From the NCBI GenBank assembly GCA_002413755.1, contig DHXQ01000036.1, positions 86,394-99,452 on the forward strand: a DNA stretch of 13,059 nucleotides, read 5' to 3'. This document shows, piece by piece, positions 1 through 5,816 of this stretch. Origin of the DNA: Candidatus Saccharibacteria bacterium UBA5152. Its GTDB lineage: Bacteria; Patescibacteriota; Saccharimonadia; Saccharimonadales; UBA4665. The notes beneath the pieces are model-generated. The model had not been told where the DNA came from, did no database searches, and saw only the letters and a list, made by a program, of their open reading frames with translations. Every line of letters starts with the position of its first letter. The stretch's first letter is position 1. A program made the translations under genes and the position numbers.

Positions 1-49
1 CACATCTGATGATGCCCGGAAACTTTACGAGGCGCAGCTTAAAAGATAA
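1..49 (+). CDS. 3' end of an unidentified protein gene (partial)
   Basis: Frame 2 is open from the window edge to a TAA at 47-49 and reads TSDDARKLYEAQLKR, a charged helical tail of the kind that ends many soluble proteins. Only 15 residues are visible, so no family can be named. It is convergent with the next gene, whose stop lies 5 nt away, and no terminator hairpin fits between them. Codon use looks like real coding sequence, but this rests on a very short stretch. Confidence 0.5.
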   Translation, partial: TSDDARKLYEAQLKR

Positions 50-54
50 GCCAT

Positions 55-609
55 CTACACTACCATGCACTTGCCGTCCACGCCGATCACCGTTTTCAGG
101 ATGATCTCGACGATTTCATCTGGTGGCTGGCGGGCATCGATGCTGACATAGCCCAGCTTGCCGTACGTTTCGTTAGCTTCACACTGATCGGCCAGGGATT
201 GCGCCAGCTCGTGCGGCTGCTTGCCCCAATCGTTGTTGGTGCGCACGGCCAAGCGCGAGCGGAGGGTCGGTTCGTCGATGACCAGTGCAAAAACGGCGTC
301 AAACAAATCTCGGAGTTCTTCAATGTTGTGGGCCACGCCGCAAATGAAGGCTGGTTTGTCTCCGGCCTGGCGGGCGATATCTTCGATCGTCTGACGCGGC
401 ACCATCCAGCGATGCTCGGCCAAAAACTCGGCCGTTCGCTGGTCAGCTTTGACCGAAGATTTCGGATGAATATACCCGCTGGCGATGTTTTGCCAGCGGG
501 CTAAGCCGTCGTCGTCAGTATCGTAGGCTTGGTAGCCACGAGCACGCAGGGCTAAGCTTAGCTCTGACTTACCCGATCCCGACACGCCAGTAATAAAAAA
601 TAGCGCCAT
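55..609 (-). CDS. P-loop kinase-like NTPase (184 aa)
   Basis: A small soluble nucleotide-binding protein. A Walker A loop GVSGSGKS lies at residues 8-15, straight after the first strand (ALFFIT), as in shikimate, adenylate and gluconate-type kinases. An acidic stretch YDTDDDGLARW (29-39) sits where these kinases bind substrate or magnesium, and FALVIDEP (about 107-114) looks like the core strand before the lid. The length is typical of single-domain P-loop kinases. The substrate cannot be read from sequence; related Patescibacteria proteins are annotated only as AAA or ATP-binding proteins. The ATG at 609 is preferred because the P-loop follows it immediately. No Shine-Dalgarno is seen; instead an extended -10-like box lies 6 nt upstream, suggesting a leaderless transcript. 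Confidence 0.75.
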   Translation of the reverse strand: MALFFITGVSGSGKSELSLALRARGYQAYDTDDDGLARWQNIASGYIHPKSSVKADQRTAEFLAEHRWMVPRQTIEDIARQAGDKPAFICGVAHNIEELRDLFDAVFALVIDEPTLRSRLAVRTNNDWGKQPHELAQSLADQCEANETYGKLGYVSIDARQPPDEIVEIILKTVIGVDGKCMVV

Positions 610-615
610 ATAGAC

Positions 616-624
616 ATGGTAACA
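616..624 (-). promoter_or_regulatory. Extended -10 promoter of the P-loop gene, probably leaderless
   Basis: On the minus strand TGTTACCAT matches the extended -10 form TGnTAnnnT and ends 6 nt before the ATG. Initiation about 7 nt after the box would put the transcript start at or next to the A of the start codon. No good -35 is visible. The same layout recurs at 2419-2427 and 3230-3238. Confidence 0.4.
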
Positions 625-645
625 GTAAGTAAGCCCCGGCTCGTG

Positions 646-933
646 TTAGACTTTTTGTACCAAAACATTCCCGAACTCATCAACGGATACGATTTGCCGC
701 TTCTCCCCGCCGCTAACTGCGAAGACAATCCACAGAATCCACCAGAATCCGAGTGTGAACAGCCCGATAATAAAGTGAAGCACGTGATTAACCTTGTGCC
801 CTTTAATAATGACTGCCTGAAAATCGCTTTGCGACTCGATCCGGCCGCCACTGACAACTTGCGCCTGAATAGCCTGGGCTAGGAGCGCCTTCCTCTCGCT
901 TGTAGTTTTTGTGTGTGCTAGAGAATCGCTCAT
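646..933 (-). CDS. Small single-pass membrane protein (95 aa)
   Basis: Residues 1-43 are polar and probably cytoplasmic, with a possible short helix (ERKALLAQAIQAQVV). Then KGHKVNHVLHFIIGLFTLGFWWILWIVFAVSGG holds one strongly hydrophobic segment (about 51-73) rich in Trp and Phe. The pattern of a polar flank, N-H-x-L-H, and a Gly/Trp-rich hydrophobic stretch resembles small uncharacterised proteins of actinobacteria and their phages. A short polar tail (EKRQIVSVDEFGNVLVQKV) follows. The start is supported by a strong ribosome site, AAGGAAGAG, close upstream of the ATG at 933. The gene ends 36 nt before the P-loop gene on the same strand. Function is unknown; no catalytic motif is visible. Confidence 0.7.
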   Translation of the reverse strand: MSDSLAHTKTTSERKALLAQAIQAQVVSGGRIESQSDFQAVIIKGHKVNHVLHFIIGLFTLGFWWILWIVFAVSGGEKRQIVSVDEFGNVLVQKV

Positions 934-1040
934 ATCGTCTCTTCCTTAATCTTACTGTTCGTTGATACTTCCATGCAGTAATAGTACCTCATGTAGCTCC
1001 TCGCAGCAGCGTACATAACTACTGTGCTCAAAAGACATGC

Positions 1041-1466
1041 TCAGCTTGTTACTTTTCCACCTCTGAAAATCCACTGGACCCCGTACTTATCATAGAACTG
1101 TCCGTATATCCCAAACGGCATCTCATGCAAGTCTTGTAACCGTTCGTTGTTGTCACCGTCTTTGAGCTTGTCAAAAGCTATTCTTAGCTCGTCATAGGTT
1201 GCAGCGGTAACGAAAATGGCGGAGGTATTCCCCTGCACCGGATCGAATTCAGGCGAGGCCATCCAATCGGTCGCCGATATTTCGACGTCCCCACTTGTAA
1301 GATGCGCGTTGATGACCCGACCGTGTTTTTCAGGTGGAAACTGGGCTTTCATCGGCGTATCGCCGACCTTAGTCAGCGTTAAATCCCCACCCAGGCAGTG
1401 TTGGTAAAACGTCATAGCTTCGGCGCAGTTACCGTCAAATAATAAAAAGGGTGTCGATTGCAGCAT
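1041..1466 (-). CDS. VOC superfamily protein, PhnB/glyoxalase-like (141 aa)
   Basis: The protein begins MLQSTPFLLFDGNCAEAMTF and continues YQHCLGGDLTLTKVGD, the classic first beta-alpha-beta unit of PhnB-like (3-demethylubiquinone methyltransferase-like) VOC proteins. GRVINAHLTSGDVEISATDW is the usual middle strand pair, and MPFGIYGQFYDKYGVQWIF is the conserved C-terminal DxxGxxW-type strand. These proteins have two VOC modules and act as dimers; most have no known substrate. The frame is open 23 codons further upstream, but I chose the ATG at 1466: the preceding GGAG lies 8 nt from it, homology starts right there, and 141 aa is the family's usual length. A palindrome (1479-1495) lies in the leader and could be an operator. 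Identity as a VOC protein is firm, the reaction is not known. Confidence 0.88.
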   Translation of the reverse strand: MLQSTPFLLFDGNCAEAMTFYQHCLGGDLTLTKVGDTPMKAQFPPEKHGRVINAHLTSGDVEISATDWMASPEFDPVQGNTSAIFVTAATYDELRIAFDKLKDGDNNERLQDLHEMPFGIYGQFYDKYGVQWIFRGGKVTS

Positions 1467-1478
1467 AGTCGTCTCTCC

Positions 1479-1500
1479 GCTTACTACAAGTAAGCATATA
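1479..1500 (-). promoter_or_regulatory. Operator-like palindrome and -10 box upstream of the VOC gene
   Basis: A perfect 7-bp inverted repeat GCTTACT-nnn-AGTAAGC (1479-1495) directly follows a TATATG box (1495-1500) on the minus strand and precedes the GGAG ribosome site. Its position over the expected transcript start fits a repressor operator; it could also be a small 5' UTR hairpin. No convincing -35 was found. Confidence 0.35.
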
Positions 1501-1542
1501 TCGGAAGTGCTAAAGTGTTCGCTTTCGCTGGCCATGTATTCT

Positions 1543-2412
1543 CTATATGCAGGAGTGATTGTTGTCTAGATTCTTAGATATATACTGGGTCAATGAGATG
1601 AACCCGCCAGGTGTAAGTGGGGCTACGCCGCAGTTAGATTTGGCATTCGCAAGGCTGGTGCCGCTTGGCCGCCAGTTCGCTAGTCCATTGAGGTTACTGC
1701 GGGCACTGATGTTGTTACCTGTTATCTGCGCCCACTGGACGGCAGTTGAATACAACCCTACGGTAGCTCCCGTGGACTGGTAATACGCGCCAAAGCCTTC
1801 TAGCGCCGCTGTGTTGCGAATCAGGGCTTGATTGCTGCCCGTCTGCCAAGTATTCATTGTTTCAACGTCAAGCCACCAAACATAATCCCCAGTATTAGAG
1901 TCTAAGCCTTTGCTGTTCGCGGCAGTCTTAAATAGGCCCTCGGTATAAATTGAACGATTCCAGCCGTACAGCCACGAGCAAGCTTCGTCATTAGCGCCAT
2001 TACAAGCACCGTAGGGATTGGTTGGTACATTGCCATTACTGTCAGTTGAAGTAGTCGGCCAGGTAGTTATCTGACTTATAACCTCACCTGGATTCGCAGT
2101 ATTCACATACAGTTGGCGCTTTGACTGATTTGAGCCAACTTTTGCTTGGTTAGCCCAGACGAGTTGGTCGGCTAGGCACTTGTTTGCAGTTGCAGCATTG
2201 CCACCATTTACGCCAACAATGCCAAAATAGTAGTCCGTCGGTAGATTCTTGCCACATTGTGGGTAAGAAATATCATATCCTACCATCTCAGCCTTTGGAG
2301 TCGGGCTGCCACCCCCGCCTGCGCTCACAGGCTTAGCCGCAAAAGCCACTGAAGGGATTAATAAAGCTGCAAGTACGGGTACTGCAGCAAGGAGAGTAAC
2401 GAGTCTTTTCAT
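1543..2412 (-). CDS. Secreted GH25-like (lysozyme-type) protein (289 aa)
   Basis: A signal peptide is clear: MKRLVTLLAAVPVLAALLIP core, then a likely cleavage after AFA (residue 25). A Gly/Pro linker (about 31-40) precedes a domain starting GYDIS (45-49) with D47, matching the opening GxDxS strand of GH25 muramidases. WWLDVE (179-184) supplies the D182-x-E184 pair that is catalytic in GH25. Intervening FGIVGVNGG and YVNTANPG strands fit the barrel. Six cysteines after the signal (53, 79, 137, 145, 261, 288) suggest disulfides outside the cell. Muramidase activity on the cell's own or a host's wall is plausible but inferred; related proteins in this group are mostly annotated as hypothetical or DUF1906-like. 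An extended -10 TGATATAAT lies 6 nt before the ATG, with no Shine-Dalgarno. Confidence 0.8.
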   Translation of the reverse strand: MKRLVTLLAAVPVLAALLIPSVAFAAKPVSAGGGGSPTPKAEMVGYDISYPQCGKNLPTDYYFGIVGVNGGNAATANKCLADQLVWANQAKVGSNQSKRQLYVNTANPGEVISQITTWPTTSTDSNGNVPTNPYGACNGANDEACSWLYGWNRSIYTEGLFKTAANSKGLDSNTGDYVWWLDVETMNTWQTGSNQALIRNTAALEGFGAYYQSTGATVGLYSTAVQWAQITGNNISARSNLNGLANWRPSGTSLANAKSNCGVAPLTPGGFISLTQYISKNLDNNHSCI

Positions 2413-2418
2413 ATATCT

Positions 2419-2427
2419 ATTATATCA
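2419..2427 (-). promoter_or_regulatory. Consensus extended -10 promoter of the GH25-like gene, leaderless
   Basis: TGATATAAT on the minus strand is a perfect extended -10 (TGnTATAAT). It ends 6 nt before the ATG, so RNA should start at the start codon or one base before it. An AT-rich stretch lies upstream but no clear -35. Confidence 0.6.
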
Positions 2428-2501
2428 AACAAAAAATACAGCTGACTTTCGCTCCTAATAGCCTACTCATCTTTTAAGTAGCACTAGTCGCCTTTTCTTT
2501 G

Positions 2502-3221
2502 TCAATCGATCTTATAAGTTTTAGTACCAGGCGCTTGGCGTGAGATCGTGTCCGCCTGTGATGCTTCTCGAGCCCATTGTTTGCCATGTAAAAATATCTG
2601 CAATGGTGAAGGTTTAAATCGAGAGCTCGTTAGCACCATTGCAGCGGGATTTAGTATGGCTTTCGGACGATCGCCCTGCAAAATCGCATCGCTACGAGCA
2701 GTATCTTCACCTTGTCCAAAATTGTCCAAGCTCAAAACCCTGTCCAATGTTTCATAGTCATTAGTCCTAGTTATCATATTCGCACCGGCAACATGCGTTT
2801 TTCCTCTTATATATTTCTCGAATGAATTAGCAATACGCAGTTCACTTATGAGCATTCGCTCGAGCCACGAACCATCGGACGCCGCAAGCAATCCAACCCC
2901 TACTCGCGCATCACCAAGACCCCTAACCATTGTGGATGCCCACTGTCTCGGAGAGAGCGGCCTGGAATCGGCATCCGTATATAAGACATGGTCTAGCGCC
3001 TTTGGTCCAAGTATTCTTAGCCCGTATTGAATGGCGCGCATCTTGCTAGCTTCGTGAATCTCATACACGTTTTTAGTATATCTACGGGCAATCTCAGCCG
3101 TATCGTCAGTTGAACCGTTGACAATTACATACGGTGTTACCGTATTCAAATCGAGATGCGAAAGAGTTGCAGCAATATTTGATGCTTCGTTACGTGCAGC
3201 AATCAGAACTGGAAGATTCAT
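2502..3221 (-). CDS. Glycosyltransferase family 2-like (GT-A fold), 239 aa
   Basis: The N-terminus MNLPVLIAARNEASNIAATL is the standard GT-A first strand with the NE pair (11-12). VIVNGSTDDTAEIARRY is the second nucleotide-binding unit, and YTDADSRP holds the DxD metal site (D83, D85). HVAGANMITR and FGQGEDTARSDA (acidic GED) match the acceptor and catalytic-base region of GT2 enzymes. No transmembrane segment is visible, so it should act in the cytoplasm or at the inner membrane face; donor and acceptor are unknown. The ATG at 3221 is chosen over an upstream one at 3239 because the fold begins there and an extended -10 lies 8 nt before it. It is a paralog of the protein at 8452-9258, on the far side of the integrated element. 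Confidence 0.85.
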   Translation of the reverse strand: MNLPVLIAARNEASNIAATLSHLDLNTVTPYVIVNGSTDDTAEIARRYTKNVYEIHEASKMRAIQYGLRILGPKALDHVLYTDADSRPLSPRQWASTMVRGLGDARVGVGLLAASDGSWLERMLISELRIANSFEKYIRGKTHVAGANMITRTNDYETLDRVLSLDNFGQGEDTARSDAILQGDRPKAILNPAAMVLTSSRFKPSPLQIFLHGKQWAREASQADTISRQAPGTKTYKID

Positions 3222-3229
3222 ATGACGAC

Positions 3230-3238
3230 AGTATAACA
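3230..3238 (-). promoter_or_regulatory. Extended -10 promoter of the glycosyltransferase gene
   Basis: TGTTATACT on the minus strand fits TGnTATAnT and ends 8 nt before the ATG at 3221, so the transcript would have almost no leader. It directly follows the terminator at 3238-3265, which isolates this gene from upstream transcription. Confidence 0.5.
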
Positions 3239-3265
3239 AAAAATACCCCTGTCAGAGGTATTTTA
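3238..3265 (-). terminator. Intrinsic terminator, probably the original terminator of tRNA-Gly
   Basis: On the minus strand AAAATACC and GGTATTTT form an 8-bp stem around a 9-nt loop, ending in a run of six T. It lies 15 nt past the displaced tRNA-Gly 3' end (3281-3301), as a tRNA terminator should. Before the element inserted, it would have ended the tRNA transcript. Confidence 0.75.
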
Positions 3266-3280
3266 CTTTAGCTAAAACTA

Positions 3281-3301
3281 GTGCGGGTCAGGGGACTCTA
3301 A
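3281..3301 (-). repeat. Distal attachment site: displaced tRNA-Gly 3' end
   Basis: Twenty-one bases match 8331-8351 exactly (first 10 on the + strand GTGCGGGTCA); identity stops at both edges. Read on the minus strand they give T-loop TTAGAGT, CCCCT, GACCCGC, then A-C-T. The intact tRNA has A-C-C-A there, so the ancestral gene may not have encoded a full CCA. Confidence 0.85.
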
Positions 3302-3381
3302 AACCCTTGACCCTGCCACGGCAGGCTGCAAGGGTTCCCTGGCTATTTTCTTCTGACTCGGCCAGGGGCTAGAGTCCCCTG
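3288..3381. other. Three-stem inverted-repeat structure beside the attachment site
   Basis: An outer 12-bp stem pairs CAGGGGACTCTA (3289-3300) with TAGAGTCCCCTG (3371-3382 region). Inside lie two further hairpins: AACCCTTG with CAAGGGTT enclosing CCTGCC with GGCAGG, and CCCTGGC with GCCAGGG. The result is a possible three-way junction that uses the attachment core as one outer arm. It could be an RNA, a recombination-site structure or a terminator for the recombinase in the excised circle. No known RNA family was recognised. Confidence 0.5.
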
Positions 3382-3382
3382 T
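3361..3382 (+). repeat. Inverted imperfect copy of the tRNA-Gly T-arm
   Basis: The + strand reads GGCCAGGGG then CTAGAGTCCCCTG, matching the variable loop and T-arm of tRNA-Gly with one change (TTAGAGT to CTAGAGT). The orientation is opposite to the intact tRNA and to the displaced copy. The acceptor sequence after it does not match, so it is not a tRNA gene. Confidence 0.6.
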
Positions 3383-3392
3383 TGAGCGCGGG

Positions 3393-3434
3393 CATACAAA
3401 AAGCTCCTACTTTGCAGCAGGAGCTTTTTGTATG
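3393..3434. terminator. Strong bidirectional hairpin downstream of crcB
   Basis: A perfect 16-bp stem (CATACAAAAAGCTCCT with AGGAGCTTTTTGTATG) encloses a 10-nt loop. A/T runs within the arms allow a U-rich 3' arm in either direction. It lies about 120 nt past the last crcB stop and probably ends that operon's transcript. Confidence 0.6.
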
Positions 3435-3540
3435 GTGCAGCATAGTTGACGCATTTCAAACGGCAGCTATTGATGCACAAGAGGATTATAAGCTAAAACA
3501 CCTAGCCGAACAATTCCAGCTGTCCAGTAACCTACTGTAA
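3424..3540 (+). pseudogene. Possible C-terminal protein fragment, family unknown
   Basis: The frame ending with TAA at 3538-3540 reads IVDAFQTAAIDAQEDYKLKH then LAEQFQLSSNLL, an amphipathic helical sequence that looks like genuine coding material. No start codon with a ribosome site precedes it; the frame runs up through a strong hairpin and the attachment site without ATG. I take it as the tail of a gene whose front was lost, perhaps an element gene. It could also be chance. No family recognised. Confidence 0.3.
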
Positions 3541-3551
3541 ACAATCTAACT

Positions 3552-3917
3552 CTATAGTTGACTTAGCCACAAACCAACTGCCGCTGCCGAAAGCGACAGA
3601 ATGGCATTACCGAAAACCTGTGCCATTACAGCACCGTAGCGACGCTCTTCAATTAAACGCACGGCTTCAAAGATAGCGGTACTAAAAGTAGTGAAGCCAC
3701 CGCAAAAACCAGTGCCAATTATAAGTAGCAGGTTATTACTCACCTCATTATGCAATACGAAACCAGCGAGTAGCCCAAGTATGAACGACCCCGTTACATT
3801 TATAATCAGTGTCCCCCACGGAAACCTACGACCTAGAACCGTGCGTATCATACCGTCTATTACAAACCGTGAACTAGCACCTAGCCCACCGAAAACTGCA
3901 ATCCAAAAAGTTATCAT
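3552..3917 (-). CDS. crcB: Fluoride channel subunit CrcB/Fluc (121 aa), second copy
   Basis: A four-helix membrane protein of usual Fluc length (about 120-130 aa). GGLGASSRF (10-18) is the conserved GGxxGAxxR start, WGTLIINVTGSFILG (34-48) carries the conserved Asn (N40), and GTGFCGGFTTFSTAIFE (68-84) is the TM3 break with the phenylalanine/threonine track that lines the pore. Fluc proteins form dual-topology dimers that let fluoride leave the cytoplasm down its gradient. The ATG overlaps the stop of the upstream crcB by 4 nt (ATGA), which implies coupled translation and roughly equal amounts. Two unequal subunits side by side usually mean an antiparallel heterodimer. It is the last gene of the riboswitch-controlled unit. 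Confidence 0.93.
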   Translation of the reverse strand: MITFWIAVFGGLGASSRFVIDGMIRTVLGRRFPWGTLIINVTGSFILGLLAGFVLHNEVSNNLLLIIGTGFCGGFTTFSTAIFEAVRLIEERRYGAVMAQVFGNAILSLSAAAVGLWLSQL

Positions 3918-4429
3918 TTCTGAGCAGCTTTCTTAGTGTGATATGAGGCGGCGATTTTAATACCAACCACACAAACTAAAAGTCCGCCTAGAATGCTGCT
4001 AACTATGTATAACAAGGCGATATTAAGCGAACCGTGGCGAGTAAGCTGATTGGCTTCTACAGCAAAACTACTATAAGTCGTAAAAGCTCCTATAAATCCC
4101 GTACCAACTAAAAGCCGTACCATACGTATTAAACCAGCGTCTGGTCCTCGGCGTGATAAGCCTTCCAATAACATACCAAGCAGAAAAGCACCGAGCAGGT
4201 TTATAAGAAGCGTTGTTAGAGGAAAACTATTGGTAGCGTTCGGCCATATAGTTATCGCCCCATACCTCGCCAAAGCTCCTGCACATCCACCAACAAACAC
4301 CGTACTCAGCAGAATAGGCGTAAAATGCGGCGGCCATCTATATACTCCAGGTTGTACAACATCAGGGTCTATCGGAAGTTCTGGGTGTGTATCCCGTGCA
4401 AAAATATCTCTTTGCTTGTTTACCTTCAT
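3914..4429 (-). CDS. crcB: Fluoride channel subunit CrcB/Fluc with N-terminal extension (171 aa)
   Basis: Conserved Fluc motifs begin only after a 38-residue polar extension: VGGCAGALARY (46-56), LTTLLINLLGAFLLG (71-85, N77) and GTGFIGAFTTYSSF (109-122). Four membrane segments follow the extension. The extension (with DIFARDTHPELPID and a Pro-rich PGVYRWPPHF) is unusual for this short family; its role is unknown. The ATG at 4429 shares one base with the MFS stop (TGATG), and AGGTGG lies 7 nt upstream, so I prefer it to a GTG one codon earlier. Tight coupling on both sides, MFS before and crcB after, places it in the fluoride operon. A heterodimer with the next CrcB is the likely working form. 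Confidence 0.92.
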   Translation of the reverse strand: MKVNKQRDIFARDTHPELPIDPDVVQPGVYRWPPHFTPILLSTVFVGGCAGALARYGAITIWPNATNSFPLTTLLINLLGAFLLGMLLEGLSRRGPDAGLIRMVRLLVGTGFIGAFTTYSSFAVEANQLTRHGSLNIALLYIVSSILGGLLVCVVGIKIAASYHTKKAAQK

Positions 4430-5664
4430 CACAATGCCACCTTCTTTGGGTTAAGTTGCTTTCTGAATGCGAGCATAAGAGCCACGGCAAAAAACGATAG
4501 AACTGCACTAAAGTAGAATGGTGCACTCGGGTTTATCTTATCCCATAGTAGTCCTGCGATAAGCCCAGCAGGTAATGCGGCAAGCCCGATGACCATATTA
4601 TAGACACCATATGCCCGCCCCCGAGCTTCCTGACCGACTACATCTGCAATCAATGCCCGTCCTACGCCCTCGCTGGCAGCATAAAACACACCGTAAAGTG
4701 CGAATAACGGCCAAACCTGCCACGCACTTTGAGCCACGGCAAAGCCGAGATAACAAAGACCGTACACAGTCCAGCCAACTGTAATCACTGGTATACGTCC
4801 TAATCTGTCCGAAATGATACCAGCAGGTAGTGACAATGAGCCGTATATGACATTGAGTACGGCATAGGCTAATGGTATGGCTACGATGCTCAAGCCGAGA
4901 TTTTGTGAACGCAGTATCAAAAAAGCATCCGATGAGTTGGCGATAGCAAAAATCCCAGCAATAGATATAAACCAGTAGAACGATTTTGCCAGAGGGGCTT
5001 TTGTATTGAGTTGCTCGGTACGCAGCTTCTTAGTCTCTTTTACGCCAAACTGTACAACAGCAATGGTAATGAATAACACCAACGCAGCCAAAACAAGTAG
5101 CCAGCGATAATAACGGCTCGGTTCAATGTTATGTTGCGTAAACAAAACTATCAGCCCACTCAAAATCAGTGGTCCGAGTGCCGAGCCAAATGTATCAAGC
5201 ATACGGGCAATGCCGAAACTACGACCCCTTGTCGCTTTCTCGGCGGCATTGGCAACCAATACGTCTTTTGGCGGGTCTTTTACACCCTTACCAATACCGT
5301 CAACAAATCGTAGACCAAACACCGCCAAAGGTGCACTTACAAAAGCCAGTAGCCCCCGACCTATCAGTGAAAGTGCGTAACCAGACATAACAATTGGCTT
5401 TTGCTTTTTATACTTATCCGATAATCGCCCTGCAACTATCTTGAATACACTTGAGGCAGCCGATACAAGACCCTCTGCTATGCCAACAACTGCTTTATCA
5501 AAACCAAGTATCTGAGTTAGGTAAAGCGGTAGTATTGGAATAAAAATATCTTGGCTCACGCCACCAAAGAAACTAGCCCAACCAACGGCTAAGATTGTGC
5601 GTTTACCTTTTTTTGCATCGCTACTGTTTGATTGAGCTATGGTTTTATCTGTCTTTTTGTTCAT
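4429..5664 (-). CDS. MFS permease under fluoride riboswitch control (411 aa)
   Basis: A 12-helix major facilitator protein. Motif A in the loop between TM2 and TM3 is GRLSDKYKK (79-87), with its counterpart in the second half, SDRLGRIPV. The sequence GKGVKDPPKDVLVANAAE followed by RGRSFGIARMLDTFGSALGPL marks the subfamily usually written GKGxRxxPRDAL, whose members are annotated only as MFS transporters. Substrate unknown: a drug, sugar or anion role cannot be told from sequence. It is the first gene after the riboswitch and overlaps crcB by one base, so its expression should rise with fluoride. I take the ATG at 5664; a GTG one codon upstream is possible. The ribosome site (GAAAG) is weak. 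Confidence 0.88.
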   Translation of the reverse strand: MNKKTDKTIAQSNSSDAKKGKRTILAVGWASFFGGVSQDIFIPILPLYLTQILGFDKAVVGIAEGLVSAASSVFKIVAGRLSDKYKKQKPIVMSGYALSLIGRGLLAFVSAPLAVFGLRFVDGIGKGVKDPPKDVLVANAAEKATRGRSFGIARMLDTFGSALGPLILSGLIVLFTQHNIEPSRYYRWLLVLAALVLFITIAVVQFGVKETKKLRTEQLNTKAPLAKSFYWFISIAGIFAIANSSDAFLILRSQNLGLSIVAIPLAYAVLNVIYGSLSLPAGIISDRLGRIPVITVGWTVYGLCYLGFAVAQSAWQVWPLFALYGVFYAASEGVGRALIADVVGQEARGRAYGVYNMVIGLAALPAGLIAGLLWDKINPSAPFYFSAVLSFFAVALMLAFRKQLNPKKVAL

Positions 5665-5693
5665 CACATCTTTCAGGTATACAGTTTAGTAAT

Positions 5694-5729
5694 AAAAAAC
5701 GCCCACGTAAAAAGTATTACGTAGACGCT
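5694..5729 (-). terminator. Intrinsic terminator, expression platform of the fluoride riboswitch
   Basis: AGCGTCTACGTAA pairs with TTACGTGGGCGTT over 13 positions (three G-U pairs), with a short loop and then six T. The 5' arm contains the pseudoknot strand GCGTC of the aptamer, so the two structures exclude each other. Confidence 0.85.
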
Positions 5730-5780
5730 ATTGGCTCAAGTTAATGGGCGGTTAAAGGCGAGCATCACCGCCTGTATGTA
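5694..5780 (-). promoter_or_regulatory. Fluoride riboswitch (crcB motif) with transcription terminator
   Basis: On the minus strand the aptamer opens AGGCGGTGATGCTCGCCT, which lines up base for base with the Thermotoga petrophila fluoride aptamer P1 and loop. It is followed by TTAACCGCCCA, a short P3 with one C-A mismatch, and AATAGCGTCTACG. The loop GATGC can pair with GCGTC in the 3' segment, the diagnostic pseudoknot. The 3' segment is also the 5' arm of the terminator at 5694-5729, so ligand binding should prevent termination. It sits 5' of MFS-crcB-crcB, the expected genes. Confidence 0.88.
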
Positions 5781-5787
5781 CATAACT

Positions 5788-5816
5788 ATCCTACTTCTTT
5801 TCGGTAGTTGCAGCAA
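5788..5816 (-). promoter_or_regulatory. Promoter of the riboswitch-MFS-crcB transcript
   Basis: TTGCTG (5811-5816) and TAGGAT (5788-5793) are separated by 17 nt on the minus strand. Initiation about 7 nt on would leave only a few bases before the aptamer. It overlaps the end of the PAP2 gene, giving the fluoride genes a transcript of their own. Confidence 0.5.

Noticed and set aside
3281..3395. A second complete tRNA at the distal end of the element
   Set aside because: Only T-arm sequences are present, in opposite orientations; no anticodon arm or matching acceptor strand exists on either strand.
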